Part shown: piece by piece, positions 24,826 through 36,802 of the stretch
Position numbering within the stretch: position 1 is the first letter of the stretch
How the letters are laid out: the number at the start of each line of letters is the position of its first letter
Source of the DNA: Nissolia schottii
Lineage: Eukaryota > Streptophyta > Magnoliopsida > Fabales > Fabaceae
Length of the DNA stretch: 64,000 bases
Direction: 5' to 3'
NCBI GenBank assembly: GCA_003254905.1
Contig: QANU01015964.1
Coordinates: 14,710-78,709 of the forward strand
Translations under genes and position numbers: made by a program
Notes under the pieces: model-generated
Told to the model about the DNA's origin: nothing
The model's database searches: none
The model's input: the letters and a program-made list of their open reading frames with translations, nothing else

Positions 24826-26241
24826 TTTTTTGGTAGACAAAGGGGCAGAAGCCCAAAGGGAAAGAAAACGAAAACTAGCCTCCACGAGGCCACGCGATCT
24901 GCATCAGATCATTCCTAAGTAAAGTGCGAGTGGCCACTGGGGCCACATCAAAGTAAGCAATCTCAAAATTATCAAGGCTGTGGCTCAGGTTGGCAAGACA
25001 ATCAGCAACACGGTTGGACTCCCTGAAAACATGTTGAAGATGTACCATCCAACTTCTTGATAAAAGTTCTCGAATCCGAGATATAATCGAGGCAGCTGGA
25101 TGTAAGCGGTTATGGCAATTGTGAATCGCAATCAACTCGCACTTGTTGAAAACCACCGTGCCAGGCAATATTTAGAACATGCAAAATGCCCCATAACTCG
25201 GCTGTGGTAATGGATGTCAAGCCCAATTTGATTGAGAAGCCTTTAACAAAACTTCCAGATTCATCTCGAATCAGACCCCCGCATCCTGCACTACCGGAGC
25301 TAAGCACTGAGCCATCACAATTTGCTACCACCCATCCAGGTGAAGGAAAGTGCCAACAAACCAAATGTTCCTCCGAGTTGAAAGAGATAGGAGATGAATA
25401 AGTATCAATCGGAAGAGAATAGTGCTTAAGCCTTAGGCCAAAGGAAAACCAAAGATCACCAATGTTAGGGGAACAGTTATTAAAAATAAAATCATTACGA
25501 ACGTACCAGAGGTAATGGAGGGCCAAACCAAACACTAAGCGCCATTCCTAGTCACTATACCAACCATAACGGTGGCCTGGCTTTAGATTTTCTCTGAGCC
25601 ATGTATGCAAGGAGGCGCTGAAAAAAGTGTACCAACAAGAGGGATGTAATAATCTCTTCCAAAATCTCGAGACTACCTCACAATCTCGAAGGGCATGCAG
25701 GGTGGTCTCCATAGCATGATTAGAGCAGCGGGGGCAGGAGCTATCCAAAGAAAGATGACGACTCACACGATTCGCATTAGTCATTAGAGCTTCTCTGGAA
25801 ACCAGATAGAGGAAGGATTTCACCAGCTCAACTCCCTTCCACTTCCAAATTAACCTGAAAAGGGGTTCTCTGATGTGTGTGGAATCCTCACCCGATAAGG
25901 AAGAATAAGCAGATTTAATAGAGAAAGAGCCATCATGGCCAGGAGCCCAGGCAATGTAATCATCGCCTAGACTAGGGGAAGGGGGATGGATTGTTGTCAT
26001 CAGATTACAAATATTAACAGGTAAAATAGGGGAAATGCGAGCCCAGTCCCAATTACCTTCATTATTCACAAAACGGGCAATAGTGAGATGGAGATCAGAC
26101 TGCGGAATAGAAACTAAAGAGTATGCCTCCAACGATGTGAACCCAGGAATCCAGTGATCTTTCCAAAACCTGATAGTATTCCCATTGCCCACCCGCCAAA
26201 TAATGTTATCATGGACACGCTGCCAAGCTTTCGTAATACCT
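24826..26241 (-). mobile_element. 5'-truncated LINE (non-LTR retrotransposon), zf-RVT and RNase H part
   Basis: A 1416-base insertion read on the minus strand and bounded by a perfect 15-bp target duplication. The reading frame from 26241 to 25548 carries the plant LINE zinc-binding reverse transcriptase tail: the SLDSSCPRCS and METTLHAL cysteine/histidine block, preceded by IIWRVGNGNTIRFWKDHWIP. A TAG at 25548-25550 separates it, in the same frame, from an RNase H domain (VANCDGSVLSSGSAGCGGLI, then TTAELWGILHVL). The last part, 25168-24875, continues in another frame (ESNRVADCLANLSH), so at least one stop and one frameshift are present. The tail is a short T6 on the plus strand, that is A6 on the element. 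The polymerase core and ORF1 were never inserted, as is usual for truncated LINEs. The copy is dead; the perfect duplication suggests it is not very old. Confidence 0.92.
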
Positions 26242-26256
26242 CTATTAGAGTATATG
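26242..26256. repeat. target-site duplication of the LINE, copy 2
   Basis: CTATTAGAGTATATG, identical to 24811-24825, at the truncated 5' edge of the element. Confidence 0.9.
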
Positions 26257-26960
26257 TGATGCTTCATCTGTTGGACCGCCCCCAGGCTTTATTGCCTTCA
26301 CAACAATTTACACAATCCTCCTCCGATCCTTAATCTATTTCCGTGAATAGAGTGAGTCCATAATTCTAAAATGAACTAGTAGTAGCAAATAATTAGTGGA
26401 ACAATAATTAGATGTGTAGTCGAAATTTGGACCAATATACTTAGTAAGAAAAGATATGATAAGATTCAATGCCGTGGTCCAGGATCTAGCCATTAACTTC
26501 ACTTTACATTATACAAAGTTTCGTGAAGTATATTCTTCAACTTCCAACGATAGAAAATATTAATCTGTCTCAGTTGTATATCATTCGTGTACCTCGAAAG
26601 GAAGCCGACAACTCCTTTGTAAGCAATGTCCTGAGTGGGAATGAAAATCAAGAACCTTTTTATTGTGCATGTTGTTGTCAATGTTTTTATAAAAATTTTA
26701 CCATATTGGGACTTAACTGCTTGAAGTGGACGAATGACGGCAAGTAAGATATCTCATGTTAATATCTCTGTTAACGTTTACATATGCGATATTAATTAGA
26801 CATCTTAATTGAGTGACTGACATCTTACATTCCTTCTTTTGTATTTGACAGTGACCAATATGATTGTTTTACACGAAATAATTTTGAAGAGAATTACTTA
26901 GCGCAAACGCAAAATATTATTTTAAAACGGGACAAGTGATTATAAGTTTTTGGTAAAGTA
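26257..26960. other. intergenic, no gene seen
   Basis: AT-rich, no recognised coding or repeat structure. Confidence 0.4.
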
Positions 26961-26965
26961 CAAAT

Positions 26966-27921
26966 GTGTGAAATTAAAATGCAATAAGTGGAGAAGTGGA
27001 ATTAGAATACTTTATTGATGATCACTAATAAGTGATTTTGATATACAATTCCCTTGCAAAAACAAGGATTTAAGCATTAAAAGTAAAAGAAGAACTTGAA
27101 TAAGGAAAATAAAGTAAAGGAACTACTCCTACTGAAACGAGAAACAAAATGCAGAAAGATAGAGACAAGTGACATACATTGGGTTTTCGTGTATTGCTCT
27201 CGTCGTCAGGAGACTTGTGAGTATTTGGTAATCAATGAACCACCACTTGTTTGTTCCTAGATCCCCCTATTTATAGAGTTTCAAAGCCTGCAACCATCGT
27301 TCCCCGCTTTGGCAACCATTACCACCCAACTGGTTGTGGTTCGAAAAATCTGGACCAGTTAACCACTATGCAAGACACGTATGTGTAGTGGTTACTATTA
27401 CGTGTGTGTTGTGCACGCCTCAAGTCCTGAAGATGGGTAGTTATTGCTCTTCGTGTACTACGTCAGATGGGAAGTTACCTTTGTTAAAGGTGTCCGTTGG
27501 TAACTGTTCCCTCCAAAATCCTTTAATTGAATTGTGTTGATACTTTTCTTCGCTAACTCTTAATCATGTCGCAACACTAGTCTTGTAAATGATTCTTGTT
27601 GCTCTACTACAACCATCATTCTTTCAATTAATTTTTTCACATTTGCGACAGTCTTAACTTAATATACTTCTCCTAATCCATTGGTTGTGACACATCCTTA
27701 TCGACGCATTTACCCCATTCGACTAGCGACCTTACTAAATGGATAATCAACCATTCTTCCAAGCTGGTTTTTGTTGCCTATTATTTATCATCGACTTCAA
27801 CTTTTCCTATTGTCGCCAACATTCTTTTCGATAATTGCTCGTATTGTTATTGTCTAAACTCGTTCATTTCTATCTCCTCTTAAACCTTCTAGTCGCATAG
27901 CAAATTTCGATGACCCCAACA
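26966..27921 (-). mobile_element. possible solo LTR, copia-like, fossil
   Basis: On the minus strand the segment opens TGTTGGGGTC at 27921 and carries a TATA box (CTATAAATAGG near 27266-27278) about 650 bases in. It ends in a T-rich stretch leading to TTCACA near 26967. This layout (TG start, internal TATA, T-rich downstream part, CA end) fits an LTR. No coding region adjoins it and no clear 5-bp duplication was found, so both ends are provisional. Confidence 0.35.
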
Positions 27922-27929
27922 ATGATTAA

Positions 27930-29120
27930 AAAAAAATTAGAAAAATTAATTTAACCAAGTTAAAATTATGTAGAGACTAATTAAGATATCACTCTTAATG
28001 CATTAGTTTAAGAAAGCAATTACGTAATAAGAGAGTAACACAGTCGTCACTAAGACAAACATTACTCATTGTATACTTCTAAGTTCTAACCTCATGGACT
28101 TATTGTCATCGAAGACCGGCAAGACTAATTAATTAAGCAAACAAATGAACTTTGGATGCTTATTAGATATCTTTTTTTTAGTGTGCTAGTGGCTTAGTGC
28201 GACCTCATGTAGTCCTGTCCTGTGCACGCTTGAGAAGGATTTTCATTTTATTTGTTTTTCAACACATGAAAATTAAGCATTCGATTAGGGTTTGGACCAA
28301 AAGGCCCAAAGTTTCAACAGCGTAATCTTGGGTGTGACAACGAGGGCAATTCCAAGACCAAGAGATGATGAGACAAGGACTTTTGCAGCTCAAGTATGGC
28401 CACATTTTTTTAACAATTGAGATTATGAAAATTTGGAGCACAAGGCTTAAAGAATGAATCATGAGCAAACTACTTGACCAATCGGCAATTCCCACATTAA
28501 TAAGGGTCATAATTAAGGAGCTGAGATTAATTGTTGCGTACATGGACCTCATGTGCAAGATCAAAGAGCTGCGGTCCATTTAATTCTTTCAAAGTTCAAA
28601 ACTTAATTGAATCCAATGAATGAATGAATGAAGTCAGTTACGCTTCCATATAGTGCCATAATGCCATACTCGTTTCATCTATCTAAAATGAAACTATACA
28701 AGTTAGAATAAATTTTTTCTTCAAAATTGGGGCAAACCATACCGCGAACACCATAGGAGGAAGTAAATAAAAGGCAGTCATTTGCGCTCAGCGGTGAATC
28801 CAATTTGCTTAGTGGACTTGGGTTGAGGGTGATGCCATACCTTATCAGTGGGGTTGGATTAGACCCACGAAATTGAGACAGAATGAGATTAGACGGCCCG
28901 AAAAGGATCAAAATATGATGGTTCATTGAAAACTCTCCCCTCTAGCCGAAGTTGTCGGGTGGCTTATACGGTTCCCCTAGTTTGGGACTGCTTATGAAAT
29001 TTTACTTACAAATTCTTTGATTAATTATTTATGGGTTTAGTAAACCAGCGCTTTTAAGTCACTTAAGGAACAAAAAATGATATATGGGTTGGGCTCGACC
29101 CGACCCAACTCTTTTAAGTC
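27930..29120. other. intergenic; older repeat flank at right
   Basis: No gene recognised. The last 60 bases (GGGTTGGGCTCGACCCGACCC near 29085-29107) resemble 35840-35900 and 36180-36330, so the outer solo LTR appears to have landed inside an older TIR-type repeat rich in this motif. Confidence 0.4.
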
Positions 29121-31209
29121 GAATTTGTAACACTCATAGCTGCCTACGCTCGAGTCGTACGCAATGCTCACTAGGGTGTTTATCACTTTGTGAGAATACT
29201 TATAGTGTAACATCACGATTTTTCTCCTTACAAAGATTTTGCATAATAAATAAATAAGAATAAATTAATAAAATTAGAAAATCAAACTATTAAATTTAAT
29301 TCCTGAAATATTAGTTAAAAATAATAATTTTACGATTTTGCGGAGTCTTGTGAGGACCGAATCGATTTTCGGTTACTATTAGACTTTAATTACAACTCAA
29401 AGGAGTCCGTAAAATATACTAATATGAAAATAAATTTAAGAATGTCCAAATAAAATTAAATAAGTAATAAGAAAAAATTTGTAGATTATACCGGTATGTC
29501 CAAAATATTTTTAAGACAATCGTACACAAACAAATAAAAACAAAACACAATCAAATATGATAAAAATTAATCATGTGACCCCGAAAGTATCCTTAGCTAC
29601 GCGGACGTCTCCATCAGTAAACAAAAGTTATATATATTATATATTATAATATGACAATATGTGGCATGTAATGAATTAGATAATAATATAATAATAATAT
29701 AATAAAATATATATAAATTAATTAAGTGAGGCGGTGGAGGCTGCCTATAAAAAGGCTAGCCTCCTAAAGCCATTCACTTCACGTTTTCTTTCTCGTTCGT
29801 TTTGTTTCTTTCTTTATTGTTCCATTCGTGTACTATTGTTACGCTGTCGGACGTTGGAAAAATAACAGGAATAACCTTACCGCAATTAGAGATTTTTTCG
29901 CATCACTTCTACCATTTTTAAACTGAATTTTAAGGTGGGTAATCCTAGATCTACTGTCTATGTGGCTTGTTATAATGTTTTTTGTACATTTATATGAAAA
30001 TATAACGTAGATTTTATGTGAAAAATATGTTTACTATGAGGCATAGTTGATTTTAGGCATTTTTGAGGTTAGAAAAATATAACTATATTTATGTGTAATC
30101 CTGACTTATTCATCTCCTTGATGAATTTTATGTGTTATATGTATAATATGTGAAAAATCAACTTAGTAGATTTGATGCCAAAAATATGTTTATTATGATG
30201 CTTGGACGATTTGTCATAATTTTGAAGTTAGAAAAATATACTTGTGTTTAAGGTTCACTTAATATAATTATATAGATTATATGGTGTGAACTTCAAGTTG
30301 GTGAATTTTAGTTTGATACAATGAAATAGATTTAATTATGTATTATTATTAATTGCATATAAAACTAAATATTTTATATTGCGCAACTGTTTTGCTTGAC
30401 ATATGCGAAACGATATGTTTTTATGATTCTCAAGCATATTTTAATATAACTTACCTTATATATATACAACTGGTTTATAATATTACAATCATCTATGATA
30501 TAATGAACATATTTTAGATTTAATGATTGTAGATATGTGCTGTGATTATAATAACTATATTATTATGTGTTGTAATTGGGATATCATGCACCATGAGGAA
30601 CGGGTTGTCAATAGAGGGTTAGGACAATCTTAGATAACTAGAGAAATTATCACCTAACTATGGCAAGCTCATAAGTGAACTTAGGAAACGAGTTTAGATC
30701 TTGGGTGGTATGTTCCTAGTTGTGAGTTCAGGAGAATTGTACTAGAAACACAGAGACAGACCATTTCCTGTAAGGAGAGACTGACCAGACCAGTAAAAGA
30801 GACAGACCTTTCCCGCCAGGAGAGCCTGACCAGACGAGTAAAAGAGACAGACCCTTCCCGTCAGGAGAGCCTGACAAGATGTGTAAGAGCTATGGTCCGC
30901 TTCCGGTTACGCCGTCATGGCAGCCCCTTGCCAACCAGAAGGGTGGAGTCTTGTTTGCCTCGAGGAAGACATAAAAGGTTAGGTCGTACACCGCCATGGG
31001 GACGACAGTCCCGAGGTGTGCGAGGAGGTGTGGACAGACAGACAGAAATCCCCAGGAGAGCCTGGCAAAACCTATGACAGACAGACAGAATCCCCAGGAG
31101 AGCCTGACAGACTTTATGAGAGATAGAAAGAAATCCCCAGGAAAGCCTAGTAGAACGTGTGAGAGAAATCAGCATGCATGAGTTATGTGATGAATGGTGG
31201 TGTATGTGA

Positions 31210-31211
<2 letters not shown>

Positions 31212-31248
<37 letters not shown>
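31212..31248. repeat. (TA)n(TG)n microsatellite
   Basis: A TA run followed by a TG run directly abuts the nested element. TG continues on its other side from 32005 to about 32030, so the insertion appears to have split one microsatellite. Confidence 0.85.
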
Positions 31249-32006
31249 CATGGTTATCACACTCGGGATTTTAGGTAAACTCGTGGAGCCTCCGTAAACT
31301 CGGATCGTAAAATCGGATCGTAAAATCGTAAGATTTTACCTATTATTAAAAAAATATTAAAAAAATATTTTAAAAAATTATTATGTTACAAAAATATTAG
31401 AAGCACATAAATTAGAAGCACAAGTTCAATATTTAAGACAGGAACTCATAAATTAGAAGCACCAGTTCAATATTTAAATTGTTGCGGCGGGGGGCAGTGG
31501 GTGCAAAACAGCGTGGCGCGGAGGGGGGCGAAGTGGCGAACGGCGCCGGTGCAGTGAGGGCAGGAAGAGAACGTGCGTGGTGAAAGCCAAAAGGCACGAA
31601 GCAGCAGTGAGGGTGAGGGAGAGTGGGAGATTGATGGCAGTGAGGGTGAGGGAGAATGGAGGAAGCAGCAGTGACGGGTCGAGGTCGAGGAAGCAGCAGC
31701 GATGGAAGCCCTAAGTTCAGAGTGCAAACGGCGTCGTTCTCTAGCAAAACGCGCGTGCCCATCAGAAGCGCAAAACGGCGTCGTTTTGGCAAGGCAAAAC
31801 GACGTCGTTTTGCAGTTTTGAGGCTCAGACAGCAAAATCGTAAAATCGCCACTAAAATCGCGATTTTGTACGATTTTGTACGATTTTACCCGATTTTACC
31901 CGATTTTACACAGAAACGATTTTACACCCGATTTAACAAGATTTCACAACCTGAAATCGTAAAATCGTACGATTTTACGATTTAAATCTCGATTTTAATA
32001 ACCATG
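31249..32006. mobile_element. non-autonomous hAT-like element nested in the inner LTR
   Basis: The ends are CATGGTTAT at 31249-31257 and ATAACCATG at 31998-32006, with imperfect inverted similarity continuing inward (CGGGATTTTAGG against CGAGATTTAAAT in reverse). Both flanks are TGTGTGTG, compatible with an 8-bp duplication but uninformative in a microsatellite. Subterminal regions are packed with direct and inverted copies of CGATTTTAC/GTAAAATCG, as expected for transposase-binding repeats. The core, 31480-31830, is GC-rich and includes two palindromes of the AAAACGRCGTCGTTTT type. Open frames across the core have no known domain. Confidence 0.6.
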
Positions 32007-32574
32007 TGTGTGTGTGTGTGTGTGTGTGTGTATTTGGGTTTGGACATATCGATTAACATAGTATCACGAGATTGTCCCCACAAAGTATAGGCGAGTGGGT
32101 ACGTGATCAGAGGATAGAAAGCGCAAGAACCTACAAATTAGGTAAAGCAAGATTAGATTCCTTCGATCACCTAGTAAAGTAAGAAAGCTGCTCAGGACTA
32201 GAACAGATAATAATAAGTAGGGCTGTAGTATAATTGTGACACTTAGAGATCCCTGAGCGGCAGAATCATAAATTGGAGCGCAAATAATTAGTTACATCCC
32301 CAAGGATTCCCACTGAGAACGCAATGTTCTCACCCCCGCCTGTTTATAGTTCCAGGTGCATACCCAAAGATCATTGATGATAGAGACGCATGGTAAAGTG
32401 GTGGACAGTCCACAACAAAACGACTTCAAAGGGTCAGCAGGACGTTTACTTACGTAGTAGAGAAATGCCTATTTTGTATATGGTCTAGATAGGCCATTGA
32501 CTCTTATGCGAATTTTTGTGTAGTTTGTATTAGTAAGCAAATGTATGACTATGTGTTGGACCTTTGTACTGGTA

Positions 32575-32582
32575 TGTATGTA

Positions 32583-32617
<35 letters not shown>
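32575..32617. repeat. (TG)n(TA)n microsatellite in the inner LTR
   Basis: TATG, TG and TA dinucleotide runs in succession near the 3' part of the inner LTR. Confidence 0.8.
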
Positions 32618-32618
<1 letters not shown>

Positions 32619-34796
32619 AGGTGTTGTATTAATTATCACTTAAATCCTTCGAGCTTCTATCGTTTGTATACATATGTTCTTTTCACCACGCATGACTCAT
32701 AGTTTATAAATTAGCAATGAAAAGGAAAAGTTTTCAAAACGGGCCATATTTTCAAGAAAGAACTACTTTCAAGTGTAAAACTAGGGGCAAGAAGTAACCC
32801 CAACTAAAGCATATAACAACCTAGTAAGCATTGTTTGCTACGTATGCGTAAACAGTTAGCTAGGGTGTTACATATAGTCCTTCATTACTTTCGAAAATAC
32901 TGGGTTAAGGAAAATATAGACCATTTTAAAACTTTTAAGTATGTGCCGCATGTGACCAAGATGTACGATACAAACGATAGAGTCTGGGCTTACGACTGTT
33001 AACCATTCCTAGTATAGGCATTTATATAAGCAAGTACATTGTCCATCACAGATAAATTACAACAAACCACAGAGTATAATAATATCTTACATATACATGT
33101 CATATTCACCGAAATACATAATAAAAAGTCCCTCTAGCGTACACTATACTGGCTTGTCTTCGTGGCCCTGAAGTTTTGGTCTTCCGCTCCCAGCAGCCCG
33201 TACTCTGTCCTTTACTGCTCGTAGCCTTCGTCCTCTCCTGGAAGCATAACCGAGTGGGGGGTGAGAACGTTCGTCCTCAGTGGGGTACTTTAGCGTGGGC
33301 TACTTCTTTAGCTCACTTATGTATATCAACTTCCTGCTGATTATTATCTGTTACCTAAATCCTGAGCAGCTTTATCTACTTTACTAGGTGATGGGGGATC
33401 TAATCTTTCTTATCTAGGTTCTCGTGCTTGTTAACTTCCTTCGCGTATATACATAGGCCGTCTTGAGCGTTCTCTTGACGACTACATAGACTTACATGCA
33501 TTATCATATCCTTATGTATCACAAATTAATTCGTCATGTACTCATTCATTATGTATCTTATGCATGGGGGAAACTGGGGTTCTCGTACGCTTCCTGCTAA
33601 CTAATAGACTGGGGTAGCGTCCTTCTTGTTATGTTTTCCCGGCTAACTAATGGACCGGGGTCGTGTCCTTTTCATCTTGAGTCCTCCCACCCTTGTAACC
33701 GTAGCCTTCCGGTTACAACCTGCTTCTGTTCCTATATTGATGACGTCCAAACATCGCTTCAACCTGAGTGGTTGAGAACCACCGTGGATAACTAATTAAT
33801 GTTCCGTCCATTGACCATCAATAGAGATAACCATCCACCTTGTTGGATGGCGAGGGGTTGGTCCTGTGACGCGATCCAAGGGGGGGTTCATACATTATCA
33901 TTATTATCATTATCATTCTTGAGGTGTGACATCACCATTTTATCCATTATATTTTCTTTCTTTTATTCTTTCTGTTCATTCATAATCATTGACTAATCCA
34001 TCTTGCTGGACTGGTGAGGGGCGTGTTCGTAGACGTGCCAAGAGAGGGGATAACCCTACTTATATAGTTATGTACGGTTCTTCAAGGTACACCGAATCCT
34101 CTAAGACCAGAACCTTTCTAATTAATACTTTTTCCCTATGATTCAGTTATGATATTTAAGACATTAAGTGATCGTTTTCTAGTTACCTACAGTCGTCCTA
34201 AAGTCCTAATGACGACCGAGTCCTTATAATGCATGTTATTGCAAATATATAAACTAACACAAATAAGATAAAATATGTATAATGAGACATATTAATTATT
34301 GGAATTCAACAATAATACTATATACTTCAACTACTTGATAATAATAGGATTTAAACATTTATCTAATACATATATATATGACTAGTTGTCTTTAGATAAA
34401 GCTAATTAATAAATACCGTAGTACGGTTAAGTCAATTAGTTATATTATTCTATTAAATTTAATAAACCTATGTATTTTTACGTAAATTCAAGAATTTTCC
34501 CTAATGTAATCTAAGCATATACACACATACTAATAGATTAAAATATGATTGTTAATATAGTTGTATTAAATACTCATATGTAATATAGATACCAGAACCT
34601 ATAATAAATTAATTAATATTTAGCTTCACTAAAACTTCTATTCGTATAGATATTTACGCACACTTTTAATATTCCTGGTTTCTAATATAAATTTTATGGT
34701 CCTATGAATCAAAGAAATACTATTATAATATTATTTGTACAAACAATTAACACTATCACCCATCCTTCTGACTACTCTTCCAACCTTGAAAACCTA

Positions 34797-34826
34797 TCAA
34801 TTTATTTATTTATTTATTTATTTATT
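34797..34826. repeat. (ATTT)n microsatellite in the outer LTR
   Basis: About seven tandem ATTT/TTTA units. Confidence 0.8.
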
Positions 34827-35842
34827 ATAATCCCATGTTACCATCTGTTCTTTCTATTTATTCATGGTTTTCAGTTCTTAAATGTACTCATATTACACGT
34901 CCTTTTTCAATACTTCCAGTAAACATATCAATCATTTAACACATGTGCAAAGCATATATAATCATCTTTCTAACTTCTAAAAATAGACAAAATAATTTCT
35001 ACAATATTCTAAGATAAATAACACATATTTTTATTTATTCACATAAATACACATAAGACATCATAATAAGTCACATAGACAGTGAGTCTAGGATTACCCA
35101 CTTCCAAAACATTTTCTGAATCGGTAGAAGTGAAGAGAAAAATATCCTCTTCGCGTTGGTGTGCTCCTCCTATTTTTCCTGAGTCTGGCAGCGTAACCGC
35201 AACGTGCACAACCAGAATTGAAAACTTATTAAAACAGAGAGAATTCTAAAGCAAGTTTGGCCGTGAATGCTTGGCTATTTATAGAGAAGGCTTTGGCCTC
35301 AGCAGAAAAAAGAAAAGAACAGAAAAGAAAAAGAATAAAAAGAGAATAAGAATGCATAAAATGCATTTCATTCTTTCCCCTGCAACATTTAATGCCTTAA
35401 TGGCACTTCATTCATCCCGTGCAGACCATCACGTGGTCAATTTGCCATGTGTCCATCCTATTTCTCTTTGATCATGTTTGATCGCGTTTGGTCGTTAATT
35501 GCTCGTGTACGGATATCCTAAAAATATTCTAAGCACATAGCCGCGATCTACTATTTTTTCTAGTCATAATGGGATGTCAGGTTAAGGTATTTGTGAACAT
35601 ATTTTCGTGAGAGTATATTTTACAGATATCTTTGGGATCTGACGAAATTCTGGATTTGGCTGAAAATTGGCACGAACCCCGCGAGATCGTGAAACAATTA
35701 TTTTGACTGGTATTGGGAAGAAATAAATTTTATAAATAATTTTTTCAGTCCAAATAATCGCATCTAATATACTCTTAATTATGCGAAATTATGAATTATG
35801 CGAAATCTTCATAAGGGAAAAAATTTGGGATGTTACAAAATT

Positions 35843-36490
35843 GGGTTGGGCTGGCAAGTCGAACTCAACTAACCTGCCAAGTATGTAGGGTCGAGTCTTG
35901 GGTCTAGATTTTGTAACCCAACCTAACACTCTGATTCGCCTATATAAGAAGTTATTATAAAATTATTATCATATTATTATTATTAGTCAAGATAAACACA
36001 AAAAATGAATTACATTGATATTACTTTTGATTTTGAATTGTTAAAATATGGTTGTTTTAACTAAAAAAAATAGGTTGTTTAATTTAAAAAATAGGTGCCT
36101 ATTTTTAAAAAAATAATAGATTTTTTTAATTAAACAAAATTATTTAAAAAATGTTAAATAAATTTATTTTTTATTTTTTTGAAAAAGGTGGGTAACCCGT
36201 GACCCACATAACCTGACTTGACTCAGTTAGGTCATGAGTCTAGCGGATACCCATCTAAAAAAATGAAATTTACCTGACCTGACCAAACCCATGTTCAAGC
36301 GAATCGGATCTCTAACATGATTAGGTCCGACCAAATTCATGTTAACCCCTTTCATTAGAAAAATAAAATTAACAATAAAAATATTTTATTTTAGTGTTTT
36401 TAACAAGTGCCATGATACTTATTAGTAAAACTCATTATTTGTTNGGTCGTTATTTTTTTCTAATGCACTATATTTTTAATAAAACTACAA
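35843..36490. other. older repeat flank and AT-rich intergenic sequence
   Basis: GGGTTGGGCTGGCAAGTCGAACTC and later GGGTAACCCGTGACCC-type stretches look like the remainder of the repeat that received the outer LTR. No gene. Base 36444 is N. Confidence 0.4.
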
Positions 36491-36494
36491 AGTA

Positions 36495-36800
36495 TTTCCT
36501 CTGTCCATTAATTACAATTTTTTTAAGCAAAAATAACTTATCCATAAATATTTCTCATTTTAATATTTCAATGCAACATTAATTATTCTCTTTCTATTTT
36601 ACCCTTGTTTATTAAGCACTATTTTTTTTAGTGCATTCATAGAAACAAAAAGAATTTAACAAAGAGAGAAGATTTGAGAAAAATTAAAAGGATAATTTTG
36701 TCAAATACATATAAATTTGTTGTGTTTTGTACAATTTTAATGATTATTTAATCTGTGTAAAAAAAAACTTTAAAAGATTGTTATTTATACACGAAGCGAG
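36495..36800. mobile_element. possible Stowaway-like MITE
   Basis: Flanked by TA at 36493-36494 and 36801-36802. The left end, TTTCCTCTGTCCATTAATTA, and the reversed right end, CTCGCTTCGTGTATAAATAA, align imperfectly over about 30 bases and continue into ACAATYTTTT. It is AT-rich, noncoding and diverged. Confidence 0.5.
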
Positions 36801-36802
36801 TA

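Larger units (their letters stand above)
29206..32872 (+). mobile_element. inner solo LTR, fossil, same family in opposite orientation
   Basis: It starts TGTAACATCACG at 29206, ends GGGTGTTACA at 32872, and is flanked by the exact 5-bp duplication TATAG at 29201-29205 and 32873-32877. It is 3667 bases, or about 2.9 kb without its own nested insertion. A TATA box (CCTATAAAAAGG) lies at 29744-29755. Its start, the region after the TATA box, the segment leading to TTCTCACCCCC, and its end can all be matched to the outer LTR read on the other strand. No internal coding region is attached. Confidence 0.82.
29126..35837 (-). mobile_element. outer solo LTR, fossil, interrupted by an inner solo LTR
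   Basis: Read on the minus strand the LTR starts TGTAACATCCC at 35837 and ends TGTTACA at 29126. The two outer pieces, 32878-35837 and 29126-29205, total about 3.0 kb. The flanking five bases are GAATT (29121-29125) and AAATT (35838-35842), a target duplication with one difference, which suggests an older insertion. A TATA box (CTATAAATAG) lies near 35270-35280. No internal retroelement coding region is present, so a solo LTR is the simplest reading. The length and 5-bp duplication fit a large Ty3/gypsy-type family, but the family is inferred. Confidence 0.75.

Noticed and set aside
28259-28926. Two open frames of 106 and 83 codons on the minus strand
   Set aside because: No recognisable motif; composition typical of chance ORFs.
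31433-31985. Overlapping open frames of 109-139 codons on both strands
   Set aside because: They lie in the GC-rich core and repeat arms of the nested element, are proline/serine-rich without any domain, and are open on both strands, as expected by composition.
29126-35837. A single 6.7-kb DNA transposon with TGTAACA/TGTTACA terminal inverted repeats
   Set aside because: Internal TATAG duplication and the matching LTR layouts on opposite strands show two solo LTRs, one inside the other.
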